Positions 1-7,858 of a stretch of DNA of 41,313 bases are shown one piece after another; within the stretch, counting starts at the first letter, position 1, and each line of letters opens with the position of its first letter. The stretch is from NCBI GenBank assembly GCA_019634635.1, contig JAHCBB010000040.1:1-41313 (forward strand). The letters are read 5' to 3'. A model generated the notes under the pieces. The model was not told the origin of the DNA, searched no databases, and worked only from the letters and a program-made list of their open reading frames with translations. The stretch comes from Verrucomicrobiia bacterium. Lineage in GTDB: Bacteria; Verrucomicrobiota; Verrucomicrobiia; Limisphaerales; UBA9464. The translations under genes and the position numbers were made by a program.

Positions 1-60
1 GCTGAGCTTGAGTCGTTCGGCAGTGGCATCGACGCGCTTGCCCGCATCGTCGATCTTTGA
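1..60 (+). CDS. Possible C-terminal end of an upstream gene (partial)
   Basis: Frame 1 is open from the window edge for 19 codons (starting AELESFGSG, ending IVDL) and stops with TGA at 58-60, 12 bases before the DUF433 antitoxin start. The fragment is too short to recognise. The tight spacing would fit an upstream gene in the same transcription unit, but a chance open stretch in GC-rich DNA is equally possible. Confidence 0.25.
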   Translation, partial: AELESFGSGIDALARIVDL

Positions 61-72
61 CACCTTGATGCG

Positions 73-309
73 ATGAACGAGCGCATTTCGATTCACCCGC
101 GAATCTGCCACGGCCAAGCCTGCATTCGCGGTACGCGCATCCCCGTTCACCAGATCGTCCGGATGTTTGCGCACGGCGACAGCATCGACAGCCTGCTCAG
201 CGCGTATCCGTCAATCACGCGGGAGGACGTTCTCGCCTGCCTCGACTACGCTGCTTCGCTGGCCGAGGACCAAGTGAGCCCACTGGATGACGTCGTGCTC
301 ACCTCATGA
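73..309 (+). CDS. DUF433 family antitoxin (VapB-type partner)
   Basis: This 78-residue protein is the usual length for DUF433. It shows the family pattern: an N-terminal RISIHPRICHGQACIRGTRIP stretch (about residues 4-24) with the conserved GxxxIRGTRIPV motif, then a helical region with SLLSAYPSITREDV and a C-terminal DYAA helix. DUF433 proteins are small winged-helix-like antitoxins that usually sit directly before a DUF5615 PIN-like toxin and are thought to neutralise it and autoregulate the operon. The stop overlaps the ATG of the next gene by four bases (ATGA at 306-309), the standard arrangement for this pair. The protein looks intact although its partner is truncated. Family assignment is confident; activity is unknown. 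Confidence 0.85.
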   Translation: MNERISIHPRICHGQACIRGTRIPVHQIVRMFAHGDSIDSLLSAYPSITREDVLACLDYAASLAEDQVSPLDDVVLTS

Positions 310-515
310 GCATTCTGGTGGACGAGAACATCCCGAACCTCACCGTCCGCGAACTCCGGACGATGGCACACGACGTTCTCGATATCCGGGGCACCGAGCG
401 ACAGGAGGCTTACCAGGTTTATAGGCCAGACAATCTGATTATGGTTGGTCGAGGTGGATGCGAAGAAATCAGCGAAACAGACGCTTCAGGCAACAGCCGC
501 CACGCCTCGCAGTAG
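306..515 (+). pseudogene. Truncated DUF5615 PIN-like toxin
   Basis: The first 35 or so residues match the start of DUF5615 toxins: MSILVDENIP holds the first conserved acidic residue of the PIN-like fold, followed by LRTMAHDVLDIRGT. After GTERQEA (about residue 37) the sequence stops resembling the family. The expected middle and end, with the LITTDxDF-type motif and later acidic residues, are missing, and the frame runs through unrelated sequence to a stop at residue 70. Intact family members are about 110-120 residues. I read this as a decayed toxin left by a deletion near position 410. It is translationally coupled to the DUF433 gene. A short new protein cannot be excluded. Confidence 0.7.
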
Positions 516-1076
516 AGACTTTATGAGAAACTCGAACGTCATTATTGCAGCCCGCGCCCGCTTCCGGGGGCTGTGCCTGAGCTGATCGTTCGCCGCACTC
601 GCACGTTTTGATTTCTGCAGCCCTTCCGAGACTTCAAGCACGGACACACAGAGGCACTTGACAAGATGGAGAGAGAGTTCTTTGGGTTCATCGGAGTTCA
701 GGGACATGACAGATCGGCCTGACATGCGTCGCCACCCAAGATGCCACGCCCCCAGGGGGGCCCCGGCAATGGGGCGGGTCTTCACGACAGCGCTTTCCTC
801 GGCGCTCAGCGGCTGTGCCGGATGTGCCGGGGCCTCGACCCGGGGGTGGAAATGGTTGGGGAGGATGCAGAGGGTGAGCCCGCTCCGTGGGACCGAAGAC
901 GAAGTCGCGGTTCAACGCCCGCGATATGCAGTGGTCGTGGGCGACGGGAAACGAGGCGGGAGCGTTCGAACTTTCTATTCTCGGATCCCAAATCCGATGC
1001 ATCAGCCCCGCCTGCGTTGCCCGGGATTCCGGAAGGTCTGCTTGCCGCTGAGGGCCGCAGTGGCTACTTACCCCTG
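516..1076. other. Intergenic stretch with no recognisable gene
   Basis: This 561-base stretch lies between the truncated toxin and the lipoprotein gene. The lipoprotein frame is open upstream to 741, but that part (translated 741-1076) is rich in Arg, Gly and Pro with no domain and precedes a clear signal peptide, so I treat it as non-coding. Base composition at 400-680 is less GC-rich than the rest of the window. I see no RNA gene, repeat or hairpin with a T-run. It may be the scar of the event that removed the toxin 3' end. Confidence 0.5.
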
Positions 1077-2162
1077 ATGCAAAGTTGCCGTTTTCCACCG
1101 GTATTTCTGGGACTGCTGGTCCTGGGTGCCGGTTGCGGGCCCCGGGAGGAAGTCCGGGTGTACGAGGCGCCGCGGGATGTTGCGGCGCCTCCCACCACAT
1201 CGGACTCCGGCGCCCCTGCAGCCGCCAAGACCGCGTCGAATGTGCCGTGGACGGTCCCGGAGGGCTGGGACGAGAAACCGTCCTCCCCGGGCGGCATGCG
1301 GATCGCCTCCTACGGCGTGACCACGGGCGACGGACGTTCCATGGACGTGTCGGTGATCCCCCTCCCGGGAGGCTCCGGATCGGTTCTTGAAAACGTGAAC
1401 CGGTGGCGTGACCAGGTCGGCCTGGGGCCGCTCACCGAGGACCAGTTGGACTCCGAACGCCAGACGGTCACCATCGGCACGATGGCCGGAGAGCTTTTCG
1501 AAATGGTCGGCGATCGCCCGGTCCTCGACGGCGGCCACCGCGCCCGGACACTCGCCGCCATGATGCGGGTCGGGGAAACCACGGTGTTCTTCAAGGCCAC
1601 CGGCGAGGAGGCGCTCGTCGCGGCCAACCGCCCGAAATTTCTGGCCTGGCTGCAGTCGGTTCAGACCGGCCCCGCGCCGGCCACGGCATCCACGGCTCCC
1701 GGCAGCATGGCAGGCCCGGTGGCGCCGCCGCCGGTGACGGGTCTCCCCCAGTGGGAAGTCCCCTCCACGTGGAAGCCCGTGCCCGCATCCACCATGCGAC
1801 TGGCGAGCTTCGCCATTGAAGGTTCCGGAGGGCCGCCCGGCGACCTGTCGGTGGTGGCCCTCGGCCCCGGGGCCGGCGGCGTGCTGGCCAACGTCAACCG
1901 GTGGCGGGGCCAGCTCCAGTTGGACTCCGTGGACGAGGCCGCACTGGCCCGGGACGCGGTGGCGTTCACCACGCAGGCGGGCGACGAGGCGGTGGTGGTG
2001 GACCTGGCGGGCCGGGGCGACATGGATGGCACACGGGTGCTCGCGGCCATCGTGCCGCGCTCGGACCGCACCTGGTTTTACAAGCTGACGGGCGACACGG
2101 CGCTGGTCGCCTCCCAGAAGGACGCCTTCCTGGGGTTCATCCGCTCGGTGAAATACCCGTGA
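1077..2162 (+). CDS. Secreted lipoprotein-like protein with two repeated domains
   Basis: The ATG at 1077 gives 361 residues starting with a hydrophobic signal (VFLGLLVLGAGC); Cys20 is a plausible lipidation site although the lipobox is not ideal. The mature part holds two similar copies of a roughly 130-residue domain, about residues 56-190 and 220-361. Both share a W-V-P-x-x-W start, a MRxAS segment, a xxVxxLPGG/GPGAGG turn, the motif NVNRWRxQ, and a C-terminal F-x-K-x-TGxxALVA...F-x-x-SV-K/Q. A Pro/Ala-rich linker separates them. I recognise no named family. The gene is followed after 40 bases by resB and ccsA on the same strand, so a role in the cell envelope or in cytochrome maturation is possible but only by association. 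Translation could extend upstream to 741, which I rejected. Confidence 0.7.
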   Translation: MQSCRFPPVFLGLLVLGAGCGPREEVRVYEAPRDVAAPPTTSDSGAPAAAKTASNVPWTVPEGWDEKPSSPGGMRIASYGVTTGDGRSMDVSVIPLPGGSGSVLENVNRWRDQVGLGPLTEDQLDSERQTVTIGTMAGELFEMVGDRPVLDGGHRARTLAAMMRVGETTVFFKATGEEALVAANRPKFLAWLQSVQTGPAPATASTAPGSMAGPVAPPPVTGLPQWEVPSTWKPVPASTMRLASFAIEGSGGPPGDLSVVALGPGAGGVLANVNRWRGQLQLDSVDEAALARDAVAFTTQAGDEAVVVDLAGRGDMDGTRVLAAIVPRSDRTWFYKLTGDTALVASQKDAFLGFIRSVKYP

Positions 2163-2202
2163 AGTCCGCGATGAAGCCGACGTCCGACCCACCGATTGAC
2201 TC

Positions 2203-3492
2203 ATGAGTGCCCCGGCTGCAACCCCTGCTCCGACCCGGCCCAAGGCAGCGCGTCCGGCGCCTGAGGCCCCCTCCCAGCCCCCGCCGGCCTGGCGGCGCTG
2301 GCTCGCGCCGCTGAGCTCCCTCCGGCTCACCGTGTGGCTGCTGGCGCTCTCCATTGTCGTCACCTTCTTCGGAACCCTGGCGCAGACGGAGGATGGATTG
2401 TACCTGGCGCAGCATCGGTACTTCCGCTCGTGGTTTTCGGTGTGGTCCCCGCACGATCCGGGGTGGAAGTGGCTCAAGATCCCACTGCCCGGAGGCTACC
2501 TGCTCGGCGTGCTGCTCCTGGCGAACCTGGTGGTGGCCCACGCCCTGCGGTTCAAGCCCACCTGGCGCAAGTCGGGGATCTTCCTCACCCACCTCGGTGT
2601 GGTACTCCTGCTGCTCGGGCAGCTGGCCACCGACATGCTCTCCCGAGAGAGCCGGATGAGTTTCGCCGAGGGTGAAGCCCGCAGTTACTCGGAGGATTTC
2701 CAGAAGACCGAACTCGTCTTCCTCGCGCCCGGGAAGGATGCCTCACTGGACCGGGTCGTGGTCCTTCCAGATTCGATGCTGGAGCGCGGCCGCGAGATCC
2801 GGCATCCCGAACTGCCCTTCGTCGTCCGGGTGCGCGACTACTCGGAAAATGCCCGGGTGCGAAATCGGGCGCCGATGGTGGACACCAATCTCCCGCCCGC
2901 CGCCACTCGAGGCGTGGGTGCACGGGCGGTGTTCCAGCCGCTTCCGCCCACGCGCGCGATGAACGAGCGGAATCTGCCGGCGGCTGTGGTGGAGTTGACC
3001 GGCACCAACGGGACCCCGATGGGCTCGTGGCTGCTGGGCATTGTTCTCGACGAACAGACGGTCGAAGGAACCGGTGGCTGGCGGGCGGCGCTTCGGCCGA
3101 CCCGCTACTATCAGCCGTTCTCCGTGAAGCTGCTGAAGACGACCCATGAGGTGTACCCCGGAACCCGCACGGCAACCGACCCCCGGGGTATTCCAAGAAA
3201 CTTCGCGAGCCGTGTGGAACTGAACCGCCCGGCCACAGGCGAGCGCCGGGAGGTCGAGATCTCCATGAACGAGCCGCTGCGCTACGCCGGACTGACCTTC
3301 TACCAGCACCAGATGGACCGCGAAGAGCTCGACCGGGGCGGCCGCGGCATCAGCGTGCTGCAGGTGGTCCGGAACCCCTCGTGGCTCGCGCCATATTTCG
3401 GGACGGTCTTTGTGCTCCTTGGGCTGACGGTCCAGTTTGGCATTCATCTGGTGGAGTTCCTGCGCCGTCCCCGCACCCCGCGCACCGCCTGA
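2203..3492 (+). CDS. resB: Cytochrome c biogenesis protein ResB/Ccs1
   Basis: The protein has 429 residues and the ResB layout. After a Pro/Ala-rich N-terminus, a first membrane helix (LRLTVWLLALSIVVTFFGTL, about residues 46-65) begins with the family's SLRLTVWLL-type motif. Two more helices follow near 100-117 (LLGVLLLANLVVAHAL) and 125-147, then a large periplasmic part (about 150-395), and a last helix near 396-418 (YFGTVFVLLGLTVQFGIH). ResB and CcsA together form the system II haem exporter and cytochrome c synthase, which delivers haem to CXXCH motifs outside the inner membrane. ccsA lies 30 bases downstream, as expected. The periplasmic domain is of moderate length for the family. Identification is firm from topology and partner, less so from catalytic residues. 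Confidence 0.85.
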   Translation: MSAPAATPAPTRPKAARPAPEAPSQPPPAWRRWLAPLSSLRLTVWLLALSIVVTFFGTLAQTEDGLYLAQHRYFRSWFSVWSPHDPGWKWLKIPLPGGYLLGVLLLANLVVAHALRFKPTWRKSGIFLTHLGVVLLLLGQLATDMLSRESRMSFAEGEARSYSEDFQKTELVFLAPGKDASLDRVVVLPDSMLERGREIRHPELPFVVRVRDYSENARVRNRAPMVDTNLPPAATRGVGARAVFQPLPPTRAMNERNLPAAVVELTGTNGTPMGSWLLGIVLDEQTVEGTGGWRAALRPTRYYQPFSVKLLKTTHEVYPGTRTATDPRGIPRNFASRVELNRPATGERREVEISMNEPLRYAGLTFYQHQMDREELDRGGRGISVLQVVRNPSWLAPYFGTVFVLLGLTVQFGIHLVEFLRRPRTPRTA

Positions 3493-3522
3493 GCCCCCTC
3501 CCCCTGCCCGCCACGCCACGCC

Positions 3523-5448
3523 ATGAAACGCCGCCTGCCCTGGATCCTCACCGGCATCTTCGCCCTGTGGTTTGTCTCGACGATGCGGACGCCAGCCACC
3601 GGTGACTTCCGGCTGGATGAGTTTGGACGCCTGCCCGTGGTGTTCAGCGGACGCCACCAGCCGGTGGACTCCCTTGCGCGGAACTCCCTGGTGCAGATCC
3701 GCGACCGCTACACGCTCCGCGATGCGGCCGAACGCCGCACCCTGGGGGCCACTGAGTGGCTGGCCGAGGTCAGCCTCAAACCGCAGGCCGCCGACGATCG
3801 CAAGGCCTTTCGCATTGATCATCCGAATTTGATTTCGATGCTGAACCTCCCCGGCAAGAGCGCGGACGGGCGGGAGGACGGGAAGCACTACTCCTGGAAC
3901 CAGATTGCGCCGGGCTTCAAGGAGATCGAGGACCAGGCGCGACGCATCCGGGAGACCAAGCCCGATGAGTCCCAGCGCGATGCCTTCGACCGCGGCGTGC
4001 TCAAGCTGCGCAACGCCCTCACTCTTTACCTGAGGCTGAAGAACATGGTGCATCCGCAGGACACCACCGACTTCGCAGGCGAGCTGGCCACCTTCAAGGC
4101 TGGAATCCCTGCCGGGGTGGCGGCGGTTCGGAACCAGCAGAACGGGCAGCCCTATGACACCAACGCCTTCAACAGCCTGCTCGGACTGGTGAGCCGGTAC
4201 AATGCCACCGTCGAACTGGAACCACCGCTCATCCTGCCGCCGCATCCGCCGGAGCGCGGACGTGACGGCTGGACCCGGATGGGTGAATCCCTGATGGCCC
4301 ACGTGCGCGGCGAACCACTGCCGCCGGCGGTGGATCACTGGGCGCGGATCAGCGACACCTTCCGCGCCGGCGACGCCGCCGGGTTCAACACCGCCGTCGA
4401 GGGCTATAACCGTTCCATGGGTCCGGACCTCGCCGCGGACGTGCGCAAGGGACGACAGGAATTTTTCTTCAACCAGATGGCCCCGTTCTACGACGCGATG
4501 GTCATCTATGTGGCGGCCTTCCTGTTTGCGCTCTTCTACTGGTTCCAGTTCGCCGAGTGGTCCCGGCGCACGGCCTTTGCGCTGGTCGGGCTGGCGTTCG
4601 CCATCCACACGGTCGGCCTGATCTACCGCATGGTCCTTGAGGGGCGTCCTCCGGTGACCAACCTCTATTCGTCAGCCATTTTCATCGGCTGGGGCTCCGT
4701 GCTGCTCGGGATGGTCCTGGAGCGATTCTGGCGGAATGCGATCGGGCTGGTGGTCGGATCGGTGCTGGGCTTCGTGACGCTGATCATTGCGCACAACCTG
4801 GCGCTGGGCGGGGACACGATGGTGATGCTGCAGGCCGTGCTGGACACCAATTTCTGGCTCGCGACCCACGTGGTCATCGTGACCCTCGGCTACGCGAGCA
4901 CCTACGTCGCCGGGTTCCTGGCCATCGTGTACATCCTTCGCGGCGTGTTCACGCGCGGTCTGGACGCGGCCACCGGGCGGGCCCTGTCGCGCATGGTTTA
5001 CGGCATCATCTGCTTCGCCACGCTGTTCAGTTTCATCGGGACCATTCTGGGTGGCATCTGGGCCGACCAGAGCTGGGGACGCTTCTGGGGCTGGGACCCG
5101 AAGGAAAACGGCGCACTGATCATCGTCCTGTGGAATGCCCTGCTCCTGCATGCGCGCTGGGGGGGGCTGGTCCGCGACCGCGGACTGATGACCCTGACCG
5201 TCGGCGGCAACATCGTCACCAGCTGGTCGTGGTTTGGGACGAACATGCTGGGCATCGGGCTGCACGCCTATGGCTTCATGAGCGGGGCCTTCCTGTGGCT
5301 GGGCGCCTTCGTGCTGAGCCAGCTGGCGATCATCGGGCTGGGCATGCTCCCGCTCGACTACTGGCGCAGCGGGCGAGCCCTGCGGGGTGGCGGTCCGACC
5401 GACCTGCCGGCGCCCCGACCTGCCGGCGCTCCGGCGCTGGCGCGCTGA
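3523..5448 (+). CDS. ccsA: Cytochrome c biogenesis protein CcsA/ResC with long N-terminal domain
   Basis: At 641 residues this is about twice the length of a minimal CcsA. The C-terminal half (about 325-625) has eight or so membrane helices and the tryptophan-rich haem-handling (WWD) signature, here WGRFWGWDPKENGA with WGWD at about 522-525. It also has conserved His in HTVGL, AHNL, THVV and GIGLHAYG that could be haem ligands. The N-terminal half has one helix (PWILTGIFALWFVSTM, about 4-19) and then some 290 mostly soluble, probably periplasmic residues of unknown fold. CcsA moves haem across the membrane and with ResB attaches it to apocytochrome c. Extended or fused versions are known in Bacteroidetes, Verrucomicrobia and Planctomycetes. 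It ends 23 bases before the convergent aroB stop. Confidence 0.9.
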   Translation: MKRRLPWILTGIFALWFVSTMRTPATGDFRLDEFGRLPVVFSGRHQPVDSLARNSLVQIRDRYTLRDAAERRTLGATEWLAEVSLKPQAADDRKAFRIDHPNLISMLNLPGKSADGREDGKHYSWNQIAPGFKEIEDQARRIRETKPDESQRDAFDRGVLKLRNALTLYLRLKNMVHPQDTTDFAGELATFKAGIPAGVAAVRNQQNGQPYDTNAFNSLLGLVSRYNATVELEPPLILPPHPPERGRDGWTRMGESLMAHVRGEPLPPAVDHWARISDTFRAGDAAGFNTAVEGYNRSMGPDLAADVRKGRQEFFFNQMAPFYDAMVIYVAAFLFALFYWFQFAEWSRRTAFALVGLAFAIHTVGLIYRMVLEGRPPVTNLYSSAIFIGWGSVLLGMVLERFWRNAIGLVVGSVLGFVTLIIAHNLALGGDTMVMLQAVLDTNFWLATHVVIVTLGYASTYVAGFLAIVYILRGVFTRGLDAATGRALSRMVYGIICFATLFSFIGTILGGIWADQSWGRFWGWDPKENGALIIVLWNALLLHARWGGLVRDRGLMTLTVGGNIVTSWSWFGTNMLGIGLHAYGFMSGAFLWLGAFVLSQLAIIGLGMLPLDYWRSGRALRGGGPTDLPAPRPAGAPALAR

Positions 5449-5471
5449 CCCCGCCCCCCGGGGCCCGGCCG

Positions 5472-6590
5472 TCACGCCGCCGTGGCGTCGCCCATCATCT
5501 GCTGCAACAACTGCTGAATCTCGGCCTCCGGCACCCGCTGCCCTGCCACCACGTCCCCCAAGGCCCGTGCCAGGACGAACTTCAATTCGCCGCCGGTGTT
5601 CTTCTTGTCGAGACGCATGGCATCCAGCAGCTGGTCGCGCTTGCGAGGCGTCAGCTTGACCGTCACCGGCAGACCGATCCGCGTGAGGAGGGCCTGGAGC
5701 CGGTGGACATCCTTTTCCGGGAAGCTCGTGAGCCGTGACGACAACCTGGCGGCGGCGACCATGCCGATGCTGACCGCCTCGCCATGCAGGAAGTCGCGAT
5801 ACCCGGAAATCGCCTCCAGGCCGTGGCCCAGGGTGTGGCCGAAATTCAGGATGGCCCGGAGTCCGGAGGTTTCGAATTCGTCCTTCGTCACGACCGACGC
5901 CTTGAGGGTGCAGCAGCGGGCGATGATGGCCGCGAGCGTCGCGGGATCCCGCTGGAGCACCCGGTCCATCTCGCGCTCCAGCCGGCGGAACAGCTCGGGG
6001 TCCTGGATCACGCCGTATTTCACCACCTCGGCCAGACCCGCCTTGAGTTCGCGATCCGGAAGCGTCGCGAGGGTGTCGAGGTCGCAGAAGACCGCGCGGG
6101 GTTGGTGAAAGGCGCCGACGAGGTTCTTTCCCGACCGGAGGTTGATGCCCACCTTGCCGCCCACCGAGGAGTCCACCTGGGCCAGCAGCGTGGTGGCGAC
6201 CTGGATCCACGGAACGCCCCGGAGATAGGATGCCGCCGCAAACCCGGCGAGATCCCCCACGCAGCCGCCGCCGAGGGCCACCACAAACGAGCGGCGCTCC
6301 AGTCGGCGCATGGCGAACTGGTCGTAGCATTCGCCCAGGATCTTCAGGGACTTGGCGCTCTCGCCGGCGGGCACGGTGACGACGTTGGGCACAAACCCGG
6401 ACATCTTCAGGGCGCGCATGACCGCATCGGCATAGCGGGGACCGACCTGCTCATCGGTCACAATGGTGCAGCGCTCTCCCAGCTTGAGTCGTCGGCACGG
6501 TTCCCCCAGGCGGGACAACAAGCCATTGCCGATATGGATCGTGTACGCACGCGCCCCAAGGGGCACTGACACCGTACGCATGGGCGCCAT
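5472..6590 (-). CDS. aroB: 3-dehydroquinate synthase
   Basis: AroB converts DAHP to 3-dehydroquinate, the second step of the shikimate pathway, using NAD+ and a divalent metal. The 372-residue protein shows the NAD-binding GGGCVGDLAGFAAASYLRG region (about 107-125), TTLLAQVDSSVGGKVGIN (about 133-150) with active-site Asp and Lys, KNLVGAFHQP, and the metal-ligand segment NFGHTLGHGLEA. I chose the ATG at 6590 because the following MRTVSVPLGARAYTIHIG is the usual AroB N-terminus; a longer start at 6689 would overlap the MFS gene. It is the last gene of a leftward group (E2, E3, MFS, aroB). The chorismate it helps make is the substrate expected for the UbiC-like protein encoded at 31.4-31.9 kb. 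Identification is secure. Confidence 0.95.
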   Translation of the reverse strand: MAPMRTVSVPLGARAYTIHIGNGLLSRLGEPCRRLKLGERCTIVTDEQVGPRYADAVMRALKMSGFVPNVVTVPAGESAKSLKILGECYDQFAMRRLERRSFVVALGGGCVGDLAGFAAASYLRGVPWIQVATTLLAQVDSSVGGKVGINLRSGKNLVGAFHQPRAVFCDLDTLATLPDRELKAGLAEVVKYGVIQDPELFRRLEREMDRVLQRDPATLAAIIARCCTLKASVVTKDEFETSGLRAILNFGHTLGHGLEAISGYRDFLHGEAVSIGMVAAARLSSRLTSFPEKDVHRLQALLTRIGLPVTVKLTPRKRDQLLDAMRLDKKNTGGELKFVLARALGDVVAGQRVPEAEIQQLLQQMMGDATAA

Positions 6591-6630
6591 GGTATTCGCC
6601 TCTGCGGCGCCCGGGAAGGAGGAAGCCGGT

Positions 6631-7803
6631 TTAACCGCTTCGGACCGCATCGCGCCGGATCCGCCACACCCATCCCATGGCCGCCGCAAGCCCGGTGGCC
6701 ACGATCCATGCGGGCGCCGTCGCCTGACCCGTAAGCCAGATCGCCCCTGCGCTCACCGCGGGACCCCCGCACAACCCGATCCCAATCAACGCCTCGTGAA
6801 CACCACCGTGCTCACCATGGGCGTCCGAACCATCCATCGCGTAGTACAACGAGGAATAGTACAGGACGGCCGAGGCCCATCCGAAACCGACCTGGGCCAG
6901 CAGCAGCCCGAAGACGGTTGGCGACAGCATGATGGCAACGAAACTCACCAGCAGCAGCGCGAAGGCTCCGAAGAACCAGTCGAAGCGATAGTGCCACCGG
7001 GTCCACCACCACAGCTTCAGAAACGCCAGCGCGCGGGTGTAAAACCAGGCGGAGAGCACCAATCCGGCCTGCGCCACGCTGAGCCCGAGGTGGGCTGCGA
7101 TTCCGGGAGCCACCACCATGATGGTGTTGATGGCCATGTAGTTGAAGGGATTCGCCACCCAGGCGAGGCGCCGGAAGTAGGCGGGGCGGACGGCGGTGTC
7201 GTGTGGGATGGGTCCCGACGCCGCGGCCGGGGGGATCCGGAACCAGCGATCGTGACGGCGCTGCAGCGATCCGATGGCCAGCCACTGGCAGGCGTGGATG
7301 GTCAACGGCAGCCAGTACAGGCTCGCGTGCCCGAGGTGTTCGAAGATCAGGCCTCCGACCGAGAATCCGAGCGCTGCGGTTCCCGCCCAGATCACATTGT
7401 AGAGTCCCACGCGGTCGGGAAGCCGGTCCGGCGGCTCATGCTCGCTCACGAGGGCCTCCAGCATGGGCCAGGTGAAGCAGATGGCGACGGTCCATCCTCC
7501 CAGCGCCAGCAGCTGTCCCCAGAGCGCAGGAACCGCAAGGCCCAGGGCCAGAGACAGCGCCATGCCTCCGAAGCCAATCCGGAGGGAACGGAAATATCCA
7601 AACCGCTGCCCGAACCGGCCTCCGTACCAGGATGCCCCCACGTAGATCAGCCCGTGGAGCGCACCGATCGACAGGTTGTTGAGATTCGTGAACCCGTGCG
7701 CATCGCGCAGCAGGAACATCAGGTAATTGAAGTAATACGCGGTGGCGAAGGAGTTCGTGCCTTCCAGCACGAAATAACCGGCCTTTGGAGGCGGCGGGCG
7801 CAT
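6631..7803 (-). CDS. MFS-type transporter, substrate unknown
   Basis: The protein has 390 residues from the ATG at 7803 (MRPPPPKAGYFVLEGTNSF) with about twelve hydrophobic segments, a central hydrophilic loop near 195-225, and the short charged cytoplasmic loop after helix 2 (GGRFGQRFGYFRSL) typical of the major facilitator superfamily. It ends with an aromatic-rich helix and a basic tail (WVWRIRRDAVRSG). No signature names the substrate. It lies between lpd (55 bases upstream) and aroB (40 bases downstream) on the same strand, but neither neighbour implies a cargo. The open frame extends to 7881, which would overlap lpd and add an Arg/Pro-rich tail unlike a transporter N-terminus. Confidence 0.8.
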   Translation of the reverse strand: MRPPPPKAGYFVLEGTNSFATAYYFNYLMFLLRDAHGFTNLNNLSIGALHGLIYVGASWYGGRFGQRFGYFRSLRIGFGGMALSLALGLAVPALWGQLLALGGWTVAICFTWPMLEALVSEHEPPDRLPDRVGLYNVIWAGTAALGFSVGGLIFEHLGHASLYWLPLTIHACQWLAIGSLQRRHDRWFRIPPAAASGPIPHDTAVRPAYFRRLAWVANPFNYMAINTIMVVAPGIAAHLGLSVAQAGLVLSAWFYTRALAFLKLWWWTRWHYRFDWFFGAFALLLVSFVAIMLSPTVFGLLLAQVGFGWASAVLYYSSLYYAMDGSDAHGEHGGVHEALIGIGLCGGPAVSAGAIWLTGQATAPAWIVATGLAAAMGWVWRIRRDAVRSG

Positions 7804-7858
7804 GACCACGCGGATGGGGCTCGACAGGCCCGGGGGGCCGGGGTTCGCCGAGGCAGCT

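Noticed and set aside
741..1076. N-terminal extension of the lipoprotein frame back to an ATG at 741
   Set aside because: The added 112 residues are Arg/Gly/Pro-rich without a domain, and a clear signal peptide begins at 1077.
1068..6330. Long antisense open frames (for example minus 1068-2477, minus 2743-4608, minus 4672-6330)
   Set aside because: They are shadows of strong genes (lipoprotein, resB, ccsA, aroB) in GC-rich DNA, with His/Arg/Gly-rich translations lacking domains.
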